Positions 34,647 to 44,563 of a stretch of DNA of 64,000 nucleotides are shown here, piece after piece. Position numbers and translations under genes: made by a program. Under the pieces are notes generated by a model. That model did no database searches. It was not told the DNA's origin and saw only the letters and a list, made by a program, of their open reading frames with translations. The stretch is from positions 2,728,001-2,792,000 of the forward strand of contig NZ_CP038469.1 of NCBI RefSeq assembly GCF_004684345.1, in the 5' to 3' direction. This stretch comes from Citrobacter tructae. Its GTDB lineage: Bacteria > Pseudomonadota > Gammaproteobacteria > Enterobacterales > Enterobacteriaceae. Numbering within the stretch: the stretch's first letter is position 1; every line of letters begins with the position of its first letter.

Positions 34647-35165
34647 ATGATTGGTCAAAACATCCATACTACAATCGTATCCTCGACTTACGATCTGCTT
34701 AAGGAAACCGACTCAGCCCTTTTGAGATTGTGTGACCAGGCTAGCTCGCTGGTGCTAATCGTAAACTCAACTGAACAAGGCATATTGCCTTCTCATCTGT
34801 CAGAAGAGATAACGTTGCTCGAGCTATCTGAAGAGCTATGTGTACACTTGCTTCCGCTATCGCGTGGTGATCGATCCCGTAAGGCACCAGATATCCTCGC
34901 TAAAATGCTAAATTGCATAGCGTCTGAAGTAGTATGGATTGAAAGGATTCAAATTCTATTTGAGCCATCTCTAGAACTAGATCCTTTGCGCCAGCTACAA
35001 GAGCTAGCGCGTATCAAGCCTATCATCGCTATTTGGCCTGGGCAGCTTACAGAACAATTTTTAACCTTTTCAGTTCCGGGAAGGGCCGATTATCAATCTT
35101 ACACAGCGAATGAGCTGGCAAATCTGCCGATCATTCATTTTGTTGAGCAGAGGGAATATAAATGA
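34647..35165 (+). CDS. brxF: BREX type 3 protein BrxF
   Basis: This 172-residue protein is first in the operon and its stop overlaps the brxC start by 4 bp (ATGA). It is predicted alpha/beta, with SSLVLIVNSTEQG and IKPIIAIWP as likely strands of a P-loop-like fold, but no clear Walker A lysine is visible. Size and position match BrxF, the small NTPase-like protein that opens type 3 BREX operons. The ATG at 34647 follows a stop codon directly and lacks a good ribosome site, so the exact start is uncertain. Confidence 0.75.
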   Translation: MIGQNIHTTIVSSTYDLLKETDSALLRLCDQASSLVLIVNSTEQGILPSHLSEEITLLELSEELCVHLLPLSRGDRSRKAPDILAKMLNCIASEVVWIERIQILFEPSLELDPLRQLQELARIKPIIAIWPGQLTEQFLTFSVPGRADYQSYTANELANLPIIHFVEQREYK

Positions 35166-38100
35166 AAAAGTACGGAGAGCTCATTCAATTTGAACCCGTC
35201 ACAACTATCATCAAACTCAAGGAGTCTGCTGAACAGCACAAAGCTCAGCAGTTGGTGGCGTCTTATGTTATCTCGGACAAGATGGCACTAAAACTGGCGG
35301 ACATCATCATTCCCCAGTTGCAGTTTGAAGAATCAGTTGATAACAAATCTCTCTGGGTTGTCGGTAACTACGGCTCAGGTAAATCACACCTGATGTCAGT
35401 GATCTCGGCAGTTGCTGAGTTTCCAGAACTTGCAAAGTTTATTACTAACGACAAGGTTCGCCACGCTGCGGGCAAAATTGCCGGAAAATTTAAAGTCATT
35501 CGCTTTGAGGTCGGGGCTAGCAAAAAAGCCTTTGCTGATATAGTCACAGACAACCTGACCTCCAGCTTGGCGGAAATGGGGATTGATTATCAATTTCCCT
35601 CTATGGATGAAATCTCATCCAATCACAAACCCTACTTTGAAGAGATGATGGCGCTATTTCATCAACGCTATCCAGATCAAGGTTTGCTTTTGATTTGTGA
35701 TGAAATCCTCGACTACCTCCGCTCTCGTAACCAGCAGCAGCTTCCGTTGGATATGGCCATGATGCGCGTCATGGGAGAAGTGATCGATGGCACACGTTTT
35801 CGTTTTATTTGTGGCGTTCAGGAAGCCATTTTCGACAGCACTCAGCTCGCTTTTGCAACGCAAGAAGTCAAACGCATCCGTGATCGTGCAGAGCAGGTAC
35901 TGATCACTCGTGACGATATTAAATATGTGGTTGCTGAGCGCCTACTCAAAAAAGATGCCCAGCAATTGCACTGGATCCGTGAGTACCTGCAACAATTCAC
36001 CCCTTGTTTTGATCGCATGAATGAACGGCTCGATGAATTTGTTCGAATGTTCCCTGTTCATCCTGATTACATCAATACTTTCGAGCGTGTAAATGGGGCA
36101 GGCATCGAACAACGACAGGTATTACGTAGCCTCTCGCGGCAGATGCAGGCTTTAATGGAGCAACAAGTCCCCCTTGATAAGCCGGGCGTATTCTCTTATG
36201 ACACCTACTGGGACGAGCTCAGAAGTGACCCCAGCGCTAAAACTAATCCTGATGTAGGTCAGGTCATTGATGTCGGTGAAACCCTGTTTACTCGTATTGA
36301 CCAGGCCTACCCAACCGCAACTGAAATAGACTTCGCCAAACGCCTTGTCGCTGGTTTGGCAATCCATCGTTTGACTGTTGGCGATGTTTATAACGAGATG
36401 GGAGCCACTGCCGCCGAGCTGCGTGATTCACTCTGTCTCTATCTGCCTGGTATCGAGCAACTGCCTGGAGAAAAGAGTAAAAATCTGGAAACTCAGATTG
36501 TTGCTGTACTAACTAAGATTCGAAAAACCGTCAATGGCCAGTTCTTTTCAAAGAACAAGGCAAACGATCAGTTCTTTTTGGATTTGAAAAAGACTGAAGA
36601 CTTTGATGCTTATATCGAAAACAAGATTCCCTTGCTTACGGATGATAGTCGTAACGGTGCCTATCGTGAAGCTATGCTGCAGATCTTGGAAGAAACTGAT
36701 ATGCAGCAACCCAATGTTCAGATGTGGCGGCACGAACTGAAATGGTTGGATCGCAATGTTAATCGTCCAGGATGGATGTTCCTAGGCTCGCCTAATGAGC
36801 GTGAAACTGCCAAGCCGCCGCTTGACTATTACATGTATTTCATACAGCCATACAACCCGCCAAAACAGAAAAAAGAATACATCCGCAACGATGAAGTGCT
36901 ATTCATACTGCAAAATGCTGACGCAGATTTTAATCGTAGCCTGAATTACTATGCAGCCGCTGTTGATTTATATGCGTCTGCTACGGGTAATGCTAAGAAT
37001 GTCTACAAACTAAAGGCGGATGGTTATCTTAGAGAGATGCAAACTTGGTTAAAAAGTCATTTCAAAGACGCTTACGTAGCCCAATACAATGGGCAAAGCA
37101 AGCCGATGATGGACTGGCTCAAAGGCACCTCGGTTCGCAACATTTCTGGACTCGGTGATAGTCAAATTGGCAGTCTCAAGGATATTTTTGAATCCGTTGC
37201 CAGCCATATCTTGGCTAATCACTTTGTTTCATTGGCACCCGAGTATCCAACTTTTAGTCAGTGGATCACTTATGAAAACATAGAAAGCGCAGCCAAAGAT
37301 GCGTTAAGTGTTGTCTCCGGTGGCGCTGCGACAAAGCGAGCCAATGCCGTCCTTGACGCACTTGAATTACTAGATGGCGATAAAATTGCTCCGCTACAAT
37401 CACGCTATGCCAAAGCAGTTTTAGCTGTTCTGCAAAACAAGCCGCAAGGCCAGGTCGTCAATCAGCCTGAGCTGCTTGAAGCCATCAATTCTCGCCTCTA
37501 TTTTAAACCAGAAAGCTACCGATTAGAGCCGGAATGGCTGCTAGTCCTGATCGCTTGTTTAGTTTATAGCGGCGAGCTTGAGTTGGTAGTGGTCGGCCAT
37601 ACCCTTACAGCCAGCGATGCCGTCAAATTCAAATCCATTTCATTTGATGTACTAAAAGACTTTAAACATATCCAAGCGCCAAAGGATTTTAATGTCACCG
37701 CATTAAAATCACTGCTCACTCTGTTAGATATGAATGACGGTTTAGCTACTTCGATCCAGCAAGGTGATGAGAGCATCGTACGCGAAATGCTAAAGCGCTC
37801 AGACCAGCTGATCAACGAACTAGTCAAGGGGCAGCAGAGTGTAAAAGAACGGTTGCCGTTATGGGGACAATTAGTTCTGGAAGAAAGTGAAGAACAAACG
37901 CTGTCAACACAATTGACTGAGCTGAAAATCTTTTTGGAAACTATCCACCGCTATGACAAACCAGGTAAACTGAAAAACCTTAAGGTAACTGCTACAGAAA
38001 TTGCCAATTTCCAACAAATGCTTCAGTCATGGCGAAATTTCGTGCAACTCAAAGCGGCAGTCAACGATCTGACCCCATTATGCACTTACCTAAAAGAGGC

Positions 38101-38887
38101 TCAGTTGGTACTGCCCGAGCAGCACATGTGGCAAGAACAAGTTAAATTAGCTCGTGATACATTAAGACAAGGTTTCGCTGACCCATCATTACGATACAAT
38201 GAGAACTTCAAAACGACGCAGATCTCTGTTTTAACAGAGCTAAAAACAGAGTACGCGAAGCATTATATTGAACTCTATATACGGGCGCATCTCGACAGTA
38301 GAGAAGAAAAGACTAAATCCAAACTGCTAAGCGATGAACGTCTTGCAGAATTGGATATTTTGAGTGGTATCACATTGCTCCCAGCTCAACAACTAGCGGA
38401 TTGGCGTAAAGATGTAGCACAATTACAAATAGCTAAGCCCATTGATCCTAAACATCTAGCGATGAATGCCAATCCAGCAGACTTCAATGCTCGTCAAGAG
38501 AGCGGGAAGGCACCGGCCAGTGAACAGCTAAAGAATCTGGAGCAACGGCTCGATAGTTTACAAAGTGATTGGCATAGTAATTTGAATAGTCTTCTCGATG
38601 ACCCGTTCATTAACCTTAGCCTGCTTAAACCAGAGCAGGCACAGTTACTTCGTGATTTTATTCAGAATGGTCAGCTCCCTGAGCCGCTTGATACAAACTT
38701 TATACAAGCGGTAAATCAAGTGCTGGCAGGGTTGGAAGAGCTAAGAATAAACTCAGCTGACTTTATTAATGCCCTCGGAAAAGGCCTTCCCCAAAGCCGT
38801 GACGAAGTAGCTGAACGCTTTAATCGGCTGCTCGACAAACTTTGTCAGGGTAAAGACATCAATAAAGTTCGTATTGTTATCGATTAA
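35162..38887 (+). CDS. brxC: BREX ATPase BrxC
   Basis: This 1241-residue AAA-type ATPase has Walker A GNYGSGKSH at residues 68-76 and Walker B LLLICDE at 175-181. The long helical remainder matches BrxC/PglY-like proteins of about 1200 residues. BrxC is essential in BREX systems and is thought to hold the methylation and defense machinery together or act on DNA as a multimer. It overlaps brxF and is followed 49 bp later by the methyltransferase gene. Base composition is near the core average, unlike the AT-rich genes that follow. Confidence 0.9.
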   Translation: MKKYGELIQFEPVTTIIKLKESAEQHKAQQLVASYVISDKMALKLADIIIPQLQFEESVDNKSLWVVGNYGSGKSHLMSVISAVAEFPELAKFITNDKVRHAAGKIAGKFKVIRFEVGASKKAFADIVTDNLTSSLAEMGIDYQFPSMDEISSNHKPYFEEMMALFHQRYPDQGLLLICDEILDYLRSRNQQQLPLDMAMMRVMGEVIDGTRFRFICGVQEAIFDSTQLAFATQEVKRIRDRAEQVLITRDDIKYVVAERLLKKDAQQLHWIREYLQQFTPCFDRMNERLDEFVRMFPVHPDYINTFERVNGAGIEQRQVLRSLSRQMQALMEQQVPLDKPGVFSYDTYWDELRSDPSAKTNPDVGQVIDVGETLFTRIDQAYPTATEIDFAKRLVAGLAIHRLTVGDVYNEMGATAAELRDSLCLYLPGIEQLPGEKSKNLETQIVAVLTKIRKTVNGQFFSKNKANDQFFLDLKKTEDFDAYIENKIPLLTDDSRNGAYREAMLQILEETDMQQPNVQMWRHELKWLDRNVNRPGWMFLGSPNERETAKPPLDYYMYFIQPYNPPKQKKEYIRNDEVLFILQNADADFNRSLNYYAAAVDLYASATGNAKNVYKLKADGYLREMQTWLKSHFKDAYVAQYNGQSKPMMDWLKGTSVRNISGLGDSQIGSLKDIFESVASHILANHFVSLAPEYPTFSQWITYENIESAAKDALSVVSGGAATKRANAVLDALELLDGDKIAPLQSRYAKAVLAVLQNKPQGQVVNQPELLEAINSRLYFKPESYRLEPEWLLVLIACLVYSGELELVVVGHTLTASDAVKFKSISFDVLKDFKHIQAPKDFNVTALKSLLTLLDMNDGLATSIQQGDESIVREMLKRSDQLINELVKGQQSVKERLPLWGQLVLEESEEQTLSTQLTELKIFLETIHRYDKPGKLKNLKVTATEIANFQQMLQSWRNFVQLKAAVNDLTPLCTYLKEAQLVLPEQHMWQEQVKLARDTLRQGFADPSLRYNENFKTTQISVLTELKTEYAKHYIELYIRAHLDSREEKTKSKLLSDERLAELDILSGITLLPAQQLADWRKDVAQLQIAKPIDPKHLAMNANPADFNARQESGKAPASEQLKNLEQRLDSLQSDWHSNLNSLLDDPFINLSLLKPEQAQLLRDFIQNGQLPEPLDTNFIQAVNQVLAGLEELRINSADFINALGKGLPQSRDEVAERFNRLLDKLCQGKDINKVRIVID

Positions 38888-38935
38888 TTTATACGGGCGG
38901 GTACGATTTAAGTCGTACCCGCTATAGGAAGCACC

Positions 38936-41758
38936 ATGAAACAAGACACCTTATTCTCAAGTGATAGCACGCCGCAGTCACAAACAGCGGACCCAGTAAC
39001 CTGTTTGGGAAAAACTTTCACTAACGACCAAGAACGCCGCGAATATTTTCTGGCATTGTTGGCTGAAAAGCTCAAAGATCCAGAATTTCGTAAAATTGAA
39101 GGTTTTCCCATCGGTAACGATGACGATATATTAAATCTAAGCGATCCTCCATATTACACCGCCTGTCCTAATCCATGGATTGGCGATTTTATTGCAGAGT
39201 GGGAGGCACAAAAGCCTGCATGCGACGAAGAATATCATCGAGAACCTTTTGCTGCAGATGTCAGTGAAGGGAAAAATGATCCTATTTATAATGCCCACTC
39301 TTACCATACCAAGGTACCTCATAAGGCCATTATGCGATATCTCCTGCATTATACAAATCCAGGAGATATCGTTTTTGATGGCTTTTGTGGCACTGGAATG
39401 ACTGGTGTTGCTGCCCAGATGTGTGGAGATAAGGAGGCGGTCGCTTCACTAGGTTATCAAGTCAAAATTGATGGCACTATTTTACAGCAAGAGATCGATG
39501 AAAACGGTGAAATTATATGGAAAGCATTTTCAAAATTAGGGCCAAGAAAAGCAGTACTAAATGACTTATCTCCTGCGGCAACATTTATAGCCTATAACTA
39601 TAACGCACCTGTAGAGATTCAGTCTTTTGAACAAGAAGTACAACTGTTATTGCAAGAAGTAGAAAAACAATATGAATGGATGTATGTTACAAAACATACA
39701 GATGGGCAAATAGGTAAAGTTAACTACACTGTTTGGAGTGAAGTATATTCTTGTCCAGGGTGCTCCAATGAAATAATTTATTATAAAGAAGCATTCTCTG
39801 AAAGAAGTGATGGTATAACTACGTACTCAGATATATTTAAATGTTCACATTGCAATATATTAGTCGCTAAAAAACCTTCAAAAAATTCAGGAGCTAGTGC
39901 GCTTACTCGGGTTTTAATAACCGAACATGATGCATCATCCTCAGTAATAAAAAAACAAAAAAGAGTTCCTGTTAAAATAAATTATAGCATTGGAACAACA
40001 AGGTATGAAAAGTTTGTTGACACTGATGATTTGAAAAAAATTGAGGAATCAGAAAAATTCATCCTTAAATCTATTCTACCTATATTTAGAATGCCAGAAG
40101 GGGATGAGTGTAGACGTAATGATGATGAAGGCATTACGCATGTACACCATTTCTACACGAATAGAACCCTAGCTATAATAACTCAAATTATTAAAAGATG
40201 TAATTCTAAACATATTGATTTTATTATTGGAAGCATGTTACCCAAGTTGACAATAATGAACCGCTACATGCCGCAACATGGCAGCCGCGCACTGGTCGGA
40301 CCAATGGCAAATACTCTTTATGTACCACCGGTCTCCGTTGAAAATAATCCCTTAGAGCAATTCAAATTCCAGTTTAAGAAAGTTATTCAAGCCCTCAATA
40401 ACAAATCAGGCTCTGTCATTACAAATCAAGGCATCCAATCTGCAAAAATAAAGCCGGAAAGTATTGACTACATATTTATTGATCCGCCATTTGGCGCCAA
40501 CATAATGTATTCTGAATTAAACTTTATTAGAGAGTCATGGTTTCGGGTATTCACAAATAATAAACCAGAAGCAATTGAAAACAAAACACAAAAAAAAGAT
40601 GGAGACACATATAGATCTCTGATGTGTGAAAGTTTTAAATTAGCTTATACATCACTCAAACCGGGAAGATGGATCACCGTTGAGTTTTCGAACACTAAAG
40701 CATCTGTTTGGAATAGTATACAAAATGCCCTTTCAGATGCAGGATTTATTGTTGCTGCTGTCACAATGTTAGATACTGCTCGAGGAGGATTACATGCAAT
40801 GTTAGGCCCTACAGCAGTCAAAAACCCTCTGGTTATAACTGCTTATAAACCTAATAGCGGATTCGAGACGAGATTTGAAACTGAGGCCATTTCCGAAGAA
40901 GGGGTATGGGATTTTATTCGTACTCATTTAAAATATTTGCCTGTTTCAAAAATTCAAAATAATACTATCCAAATAATTTCTGAACGAGATCCACGTATCC
41001 TCTTTGATCAGCTCATTGCTTACTATGTACGCAAAGGTTATCAAGTTCCTTTGGATAGTAAAGAATTCCAAATAGGTCTTATGCAGCGCTTTTTTGAACG
41101 TGATGGCATGTTCTTTCTTCCTGAGCAGCTCGCCGAATATGATAAAAAGAAACTCTCATCTGGTGAACTCATTCAGGCATCACTTTTTGTTAAAGATGAA
41201 GCCTCGGCTATTGCATGGTTACGCCAGCTTCTAAAAAACAAACCCCAAACTTTTGCAGATATTAATCCTCAGTTTATGCAACAACTGGGTGGATGGAGCA
41301 AAAACGAAATTGTTCTGGATTTACGGGAACTGTTGACTCAGAATTTCCTTTGTTTTGACGGCCAGGATGAAGTACCTGATCAAATTCACAGCTATCTCTC
41401 TAGCAACTGGAAAGAACTACGTAACCTTCCGAAAAACAATCCAGCATTAGTTGCCAAAGCTAAGGATCGTTGGTATGTCCCCGATCCTAATAAGGCAGGG
41501 GATTTGGAAAAGCTACGAGAAAAATCATTACTTAAAGAGTTTGAAGAGTACAAAGATATCAAGAAAAAGCTCAAAGTATTCCGTATCGAAGCCGTGCGTG
41601 TTGGCTTCAAGAAACTATGGGAACAGCAGGAATTCACCACCTTAATAACTATTGCTGAAAAATTGCCAAATAATGTATTGGAAGAAGATCCTGTTCTGCT
41701 GATGTATTACGACCAAGCAGTAACCTTAAGCCAAATCGATACCGATGATGAGTGGTGA
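38936..41758 (+). CDS. pglXI: BREX type 3 adenine methyltransferase PglXI
   Basis: This 940-residue DNA methyltransferase has the S-adenosylmethionine motif DGFCGTGMTGVAA at residues 148-160 and the catalytic motif IV DPPF at 516-519. A zinc ribbon (CPGC 273-276 and CSHC 303-306) is inserted between them. A second DPPY occurs at 70-73, before motif I. In BREX the methylase marks host DNA at a non-palindromic adenine site, and unmarked phage DNA is blocked. The central part is strongly AT-rich, as expected for a specificity region that recombines. The gene lies 6 bp before brxHII. Confidence 0.88.
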   Translation: MKQDTLFSSDSTPQSQTADPVTCLGKTFTNDQERREYFLALLAEKLKDPEFRKIEGFPIGNDDDILNLSDPPYYTACPNPWIGDFIAEWEAQKPACDEEYHREPFAADVSEGKNDPIYNAHSYHTKVPHKAIMRYLLHYTNPGDIVFDGFCGTGMTGVAAQMCGDKEAVASLGYQVKIDGTILQQEIDENGEIIWKAFSKLGPRKAVLNDLSPAATFIAYNYNAPVEIQSFEQEVQLLLQEVEKQYEWMYVTKHTDGQIGKVNYTVWSEVYSCPGCSNEIIYYKEAFSERSDGITTYSDIFKCSHCNILVAKKPSKNSGASALTRVLITEHDASSSVIKKQKRVPVKINYSIGTTRYEKFVDTDDLKKIEESEKFILKSILPIFRMPEGDECRRNDDEGITHVHHFYTNRTLAIITQIIKRCNSKHIDFIIGSMLPKLTIMNRYMPQHGSRALVGPMANTLYVPPVSVENNPLEQFKFQFKKVIQALNNKSGSVITNQGIQSAKIKPESIDYIFIDPPFGANIMYSELNFIRESWFRVFTNNKPEAIENKTQKKDGDTYRSLMCESFKLAYTSLKPGRWITVEFSNTKASVWNSIQNALSDAGFIVAAVTMLDTARGGLHAMLGPTAVKNPLVITAYKPNSGFETRFETEAISEEGVWDFIRTHLKYLPVSKIQNNTIQIISERDPRILFDQLIAYYVRKGYQVPLDSKEFQIGLMQRFFERDGMFFLPEQLAEYDKKKLSSGELIQASLFVKDEASAIAWLRQLLKNKPQTFADINPQFMQQLGGWSKNEIVLDLRELLTQNFLCFDGQDEVPDQIHSYLSSNWKELRNLPKNNPALVAKAKDRWYVPDPNKAGDLEKLREKSLLKEFEEYKDIKKKLKVFRIEAVRVGFKKLWEQQEFTTLITIAEKLPNNVLEEDPVLLMYYDQAVTLSQIDTDDEW

Positions 41759-41764
41759 TAAATC

Positions 41765-44563
41765 ATGTGGCAGGTAGGAGACTGGGCCTGGAGTCAGGCT
41801 CATCAACAATATGTCAAAGTGATTGATACTGCTGGCCTATGGGGTCAGCAGTTTTACCGTGTCTGGCTGCAGCAACAGGATGTAGTACTCAAGGTATTAG
41901 ACACCGATCTCTATAACCAGCCTGTACAGACCATTGTGACGGCTGATGCGTTATGCTACTTGGCCACTGCAGCCAAAATTGCCAACGTCCAGCAGGAAGA
42001 TACCCTCCTGGCACCAATAGAATCGAATGTCATTCCTTTGCCGCACCAGTTGAAGGCGCTCACCAAGGCGATGAGCAAAAAACAGGTGCGCTATCTGTTT
42101 GCCGATGAAGTTGGTCTGGGCAAAACCATTGAGGCTGGGCTGGTCATGCGTGAATTGAAGTTGCGCGGACTGGCTAAGCGAATTCTAGTTTGTGCACCTA
42201 AAGGGTTGGTTAGTCAGTGGGTAAGTGAAATGCAGACCCACTTTAACGAGCCATTCCAATTGATGCTGCCCGGTGAACAAAAACCACAAAATGAACATGA
42301 CAATGTCTGGTCACGTTATGATCAGGTTGTCTGCCCTGTCGACAGTATCAAGCCCATTGAAAGCCGCAAAGGATGGTCACTCAAACAACTTAATGAGTAC
42401 AACAAGCTTCGTTTTGATGATCTGCTGGCTGCGAGTTGGGACCTTATCATCATCGATGAAGCCCATCGTCTCGGCGGTAGCACCGACCAGGTCGCCCGTT
42501 ACAAGCTAGGCCAAGGTTTGGCCGAAGCAGCCCCCTATTTATTGTTATTATCCGCGACACCACATCAAGGCAAAAGTGATGCTTTCCACCGTTTGATGGC
42601 ACTGCTCGATGCCGAAGCCTTTCCAGATGTAAGCTCGGTCTCACAAGAGCGGGTCCAGCCATTTGTGGTGCGTACTGAAAAACGGATTGCCATCGATGGC
42701 GAAGGTAAGCCACTTTTTTGTACTCGGCAAACAGAAATGGTTGCCGTAGCCTGGCAAGCCCAGCATGGATTACAACGCCACCTCTATGAAGAAGTGACTG
42801 AGTACATAAAAGAAGGCTACAACCAGGCACAAGCTAAACAACAAAATGCTATTGGTTTTTTGATGATATTGATGCAACGTTTGGTGAGTTCTAGTAGTGC
42901 GGCCATCTCCCGAACTCTCGCCCGTCGGTTGAACGTATTAGAAAATAAGCGGATAGAAGAAGAATTACCTTTGGCGTTTGCCGATGAGTGGGCGGATCTG
43001 GATGGTCAAACCCAGCTGGACGAATTATTAGCTCAGTGCCAAACCTCGTTGGAGAATGAAAAAAACGAAGTGCGCCGTTTGCTAGCGCTAGCGGAGCAAT
43101 GTGTAAGTGCCGAAAATGATGCCAAAGCCGAAGCCTTGCTCGATTGGCTCTACCGCCTGCAGCAAGAAGAGGGAGATCCATACCTGAAGATGCTGGTGTT
43201 TACAGAGTTTGTGCCGACCCAAGAAATGTTGGCGCAGTTCTTTGTTGAACGAGGCATCAGTGTCGTTAGTCTCAACGGCTCAATGGATCTGTCAGAGCGT
43301 AAAAAAGTACAAGCTGCTTTCGCCAGTGATACTCGCATTCTGATTTCAACTGATGCCGGCGGAGAAGGTCTAAACCTTCAGTTCTGCCATGTGATTGTTA
43401 ATTACGATATGCCATGGAATCCGATGCGCATGGAACAGCGTATTGGCCGCGTCGATCGTATCGGCCAACAGCATATCGTTCGCGCACTGAACTTTGTGCT
43501 CGAAGATACCGTTGAGCACAGAGTTCGCGAAGTGCTCGAAGCGAAGTTACAGATTATCCTCGACGAGTTCGGCGTTGATAAGACCAGCGATGTATTGGAT
43601 TCCTCTGCTGCTAATCATCTGTTTGATGAGTTGTTTATCACATCTATCACTGATCCTGCTTTAATGGATCAGGAGTTAGCTAAAGCCCTGAACACCTTAA
43701 GAGACGGTGCAGTGGACAAGCGGCAACAGGATGCACTGTTTGGTGGCGGAGATCCCTTATCAGCTGAGGACTATCGCCAAACCTTGAACCACCCACTACC
43801 CTATTGGGTACAGAGCATGGTCGCTAGTTACTTTCGCTGGCAAGGTAGTATGCAGCATACAGCTGATTTTACTGACGAAATTGATGGGAGCCATACTCTA
43901 ACTTGGCCAGATGGTGAAACATGGAGTGGAATAACCTTTATTGGGAAAATCGCCCAGCAACAGCCAAGTTTCACACATCTAACGCTCGAAAACCCCAAGA
44001 TAAAAGGACTGTGTAGTCAATTACCTGTCTGGAGTGAAGCACAACCCATCCCCAGTATTGCTGTTAAGTCACTACCAGCCGGAGCGAATGGTTATTGGGC
44101 ATTATGGAGTATCCGCCTTGTGGCTGGCCATGAGCGACGCTGCCAATATATGCCAGTCTATATTAAGCCCAACGGTCAATATTACGCAACAGCATCCCAA
44201 AGAGTCTGGGATGCTGTCTGTAGTAAAGAATTTGAGATTTTACCTCAAGACTTAGCAGTCGATTCTTCTTTACATCAGTCGATCTATGCTCTTATGCATA
44301 AGGTGGCACAAGAGGAAGGAAAAGCTATCTTCGAAAGCATGTTGACAGCCAATCAGACCGATTTAGATAACCAGTTTGAAAAAGGTGAATACTCATTTAA
44401 TGCAAGAAAAAAAGCAATAGAACGAGTTGGATTACCAGAGGTTCGCCAATTTCGCTTGCGTCAATTAAGTAGTGAATATGCTCTGTGGCTCCAGGATATA
44501 GATAAAAAACGCAGAGTGATTCCTGACATGGTTTTACACACCATTATTGAAATTAAAGGATGA
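41765..44563 (+). CDS. brxHII: BREX helicase BrxHII (SNF2/DEAH type)
   Basis: This 932-residue superfamily 2 helicase has motif I DEVGLGKT at residues 114-121, DEAH at 231-234, and the C-terminal helicase motifs ISTDAGGEGLNLQFCHVIVNYD and RIGRVDRIGQ. This RapA/HepA-like type with a long C-terminal extension is the BrxHII of type 3 and type 5 BREX. It overlaps the pglZ start by 4 bp, indicating tight coupling. Confidence 0.9.
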   Translation: MWQVGDWAWSQAHQQYVKVIDTAGLWGQQFYRVWLQQQDVVLKVLDTDLYNQPVQTIVTADALCYLATAAKIANVQQEDTLLAPIESNVIPLPHQLKALTKAMSKKQVRYLFADEVGLGKTIEAGLVMRELKLRGLAKRILVCAPKGLVSQWVSEMQTHFNEPFQLMLPGEQKPQNEHDNVWSRYDQVVCPVDSIKPIESRKGWSLKQLNEYNKLRFDDLLAASWDLIIIDEAHRLGGSTDQVARYKLGQGLAEAAPYLLLLSATPHQGKSDAFHRLMALLDAEAFPDVSSVSQERVQPFVVRTEKRIAIDGEGKPLFCTRQTEMVAVAWQAQHGLQRHLYEEVTEYIKEGYNQAQAKQQNAIGFLMILMQRLVSSSSAAISRTLARRLNVLENKRIEEELPLAFADEWADLDGQTQLDELLAQCQTSLENEKNEVRRLLALAEQCVSAENDAKAEALLDWLYRLQQEEGDPYLKMLVFTEFVPTQEMLAQFFVERGISVVSLNGSMDLSERKKVQAAFASDTRILISTDAGGEGLNLQFCHVIVNYDMPWNPMRMEQRIGRVDRIGQQHIVRALNFVLEDTVEHRVREVLEAKLQIILDEFGVDKTSDVLDSSAANHLFDELFITSITDPALMDQELAKALNTLRDGAVDKRQQDALFGGGDPLSAEDYRQTLNHPLPYWVQSMVASYFRWQGSMQHTADFTDEIDGSHTLTWPDGETWSGITFIGKIAQQQPSFTHLTLENPKIKGLCSQLPVWSEAQPIPSIAVKSLPAGANGYWALWSIRLVAGHERRCQYMPVYIKPNGQYYATASQRVWDAVCSKEFEILPQDLAVDSSLHQSIYALMHKVAQEEGKAIFESMLTANQTDLDNQFEKGEYSFNARKKAIERVGLPEVRQFRLRQLSSEYALWLQDIDKKRRVIPDMVLHTIIEIKG

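Noticed and set aside
34496..34702. 68-codon frame overlapping the start of brxF
   Set aside because: It overlaps brxF in another frame, has no ribosome site and no recognisable sequence.
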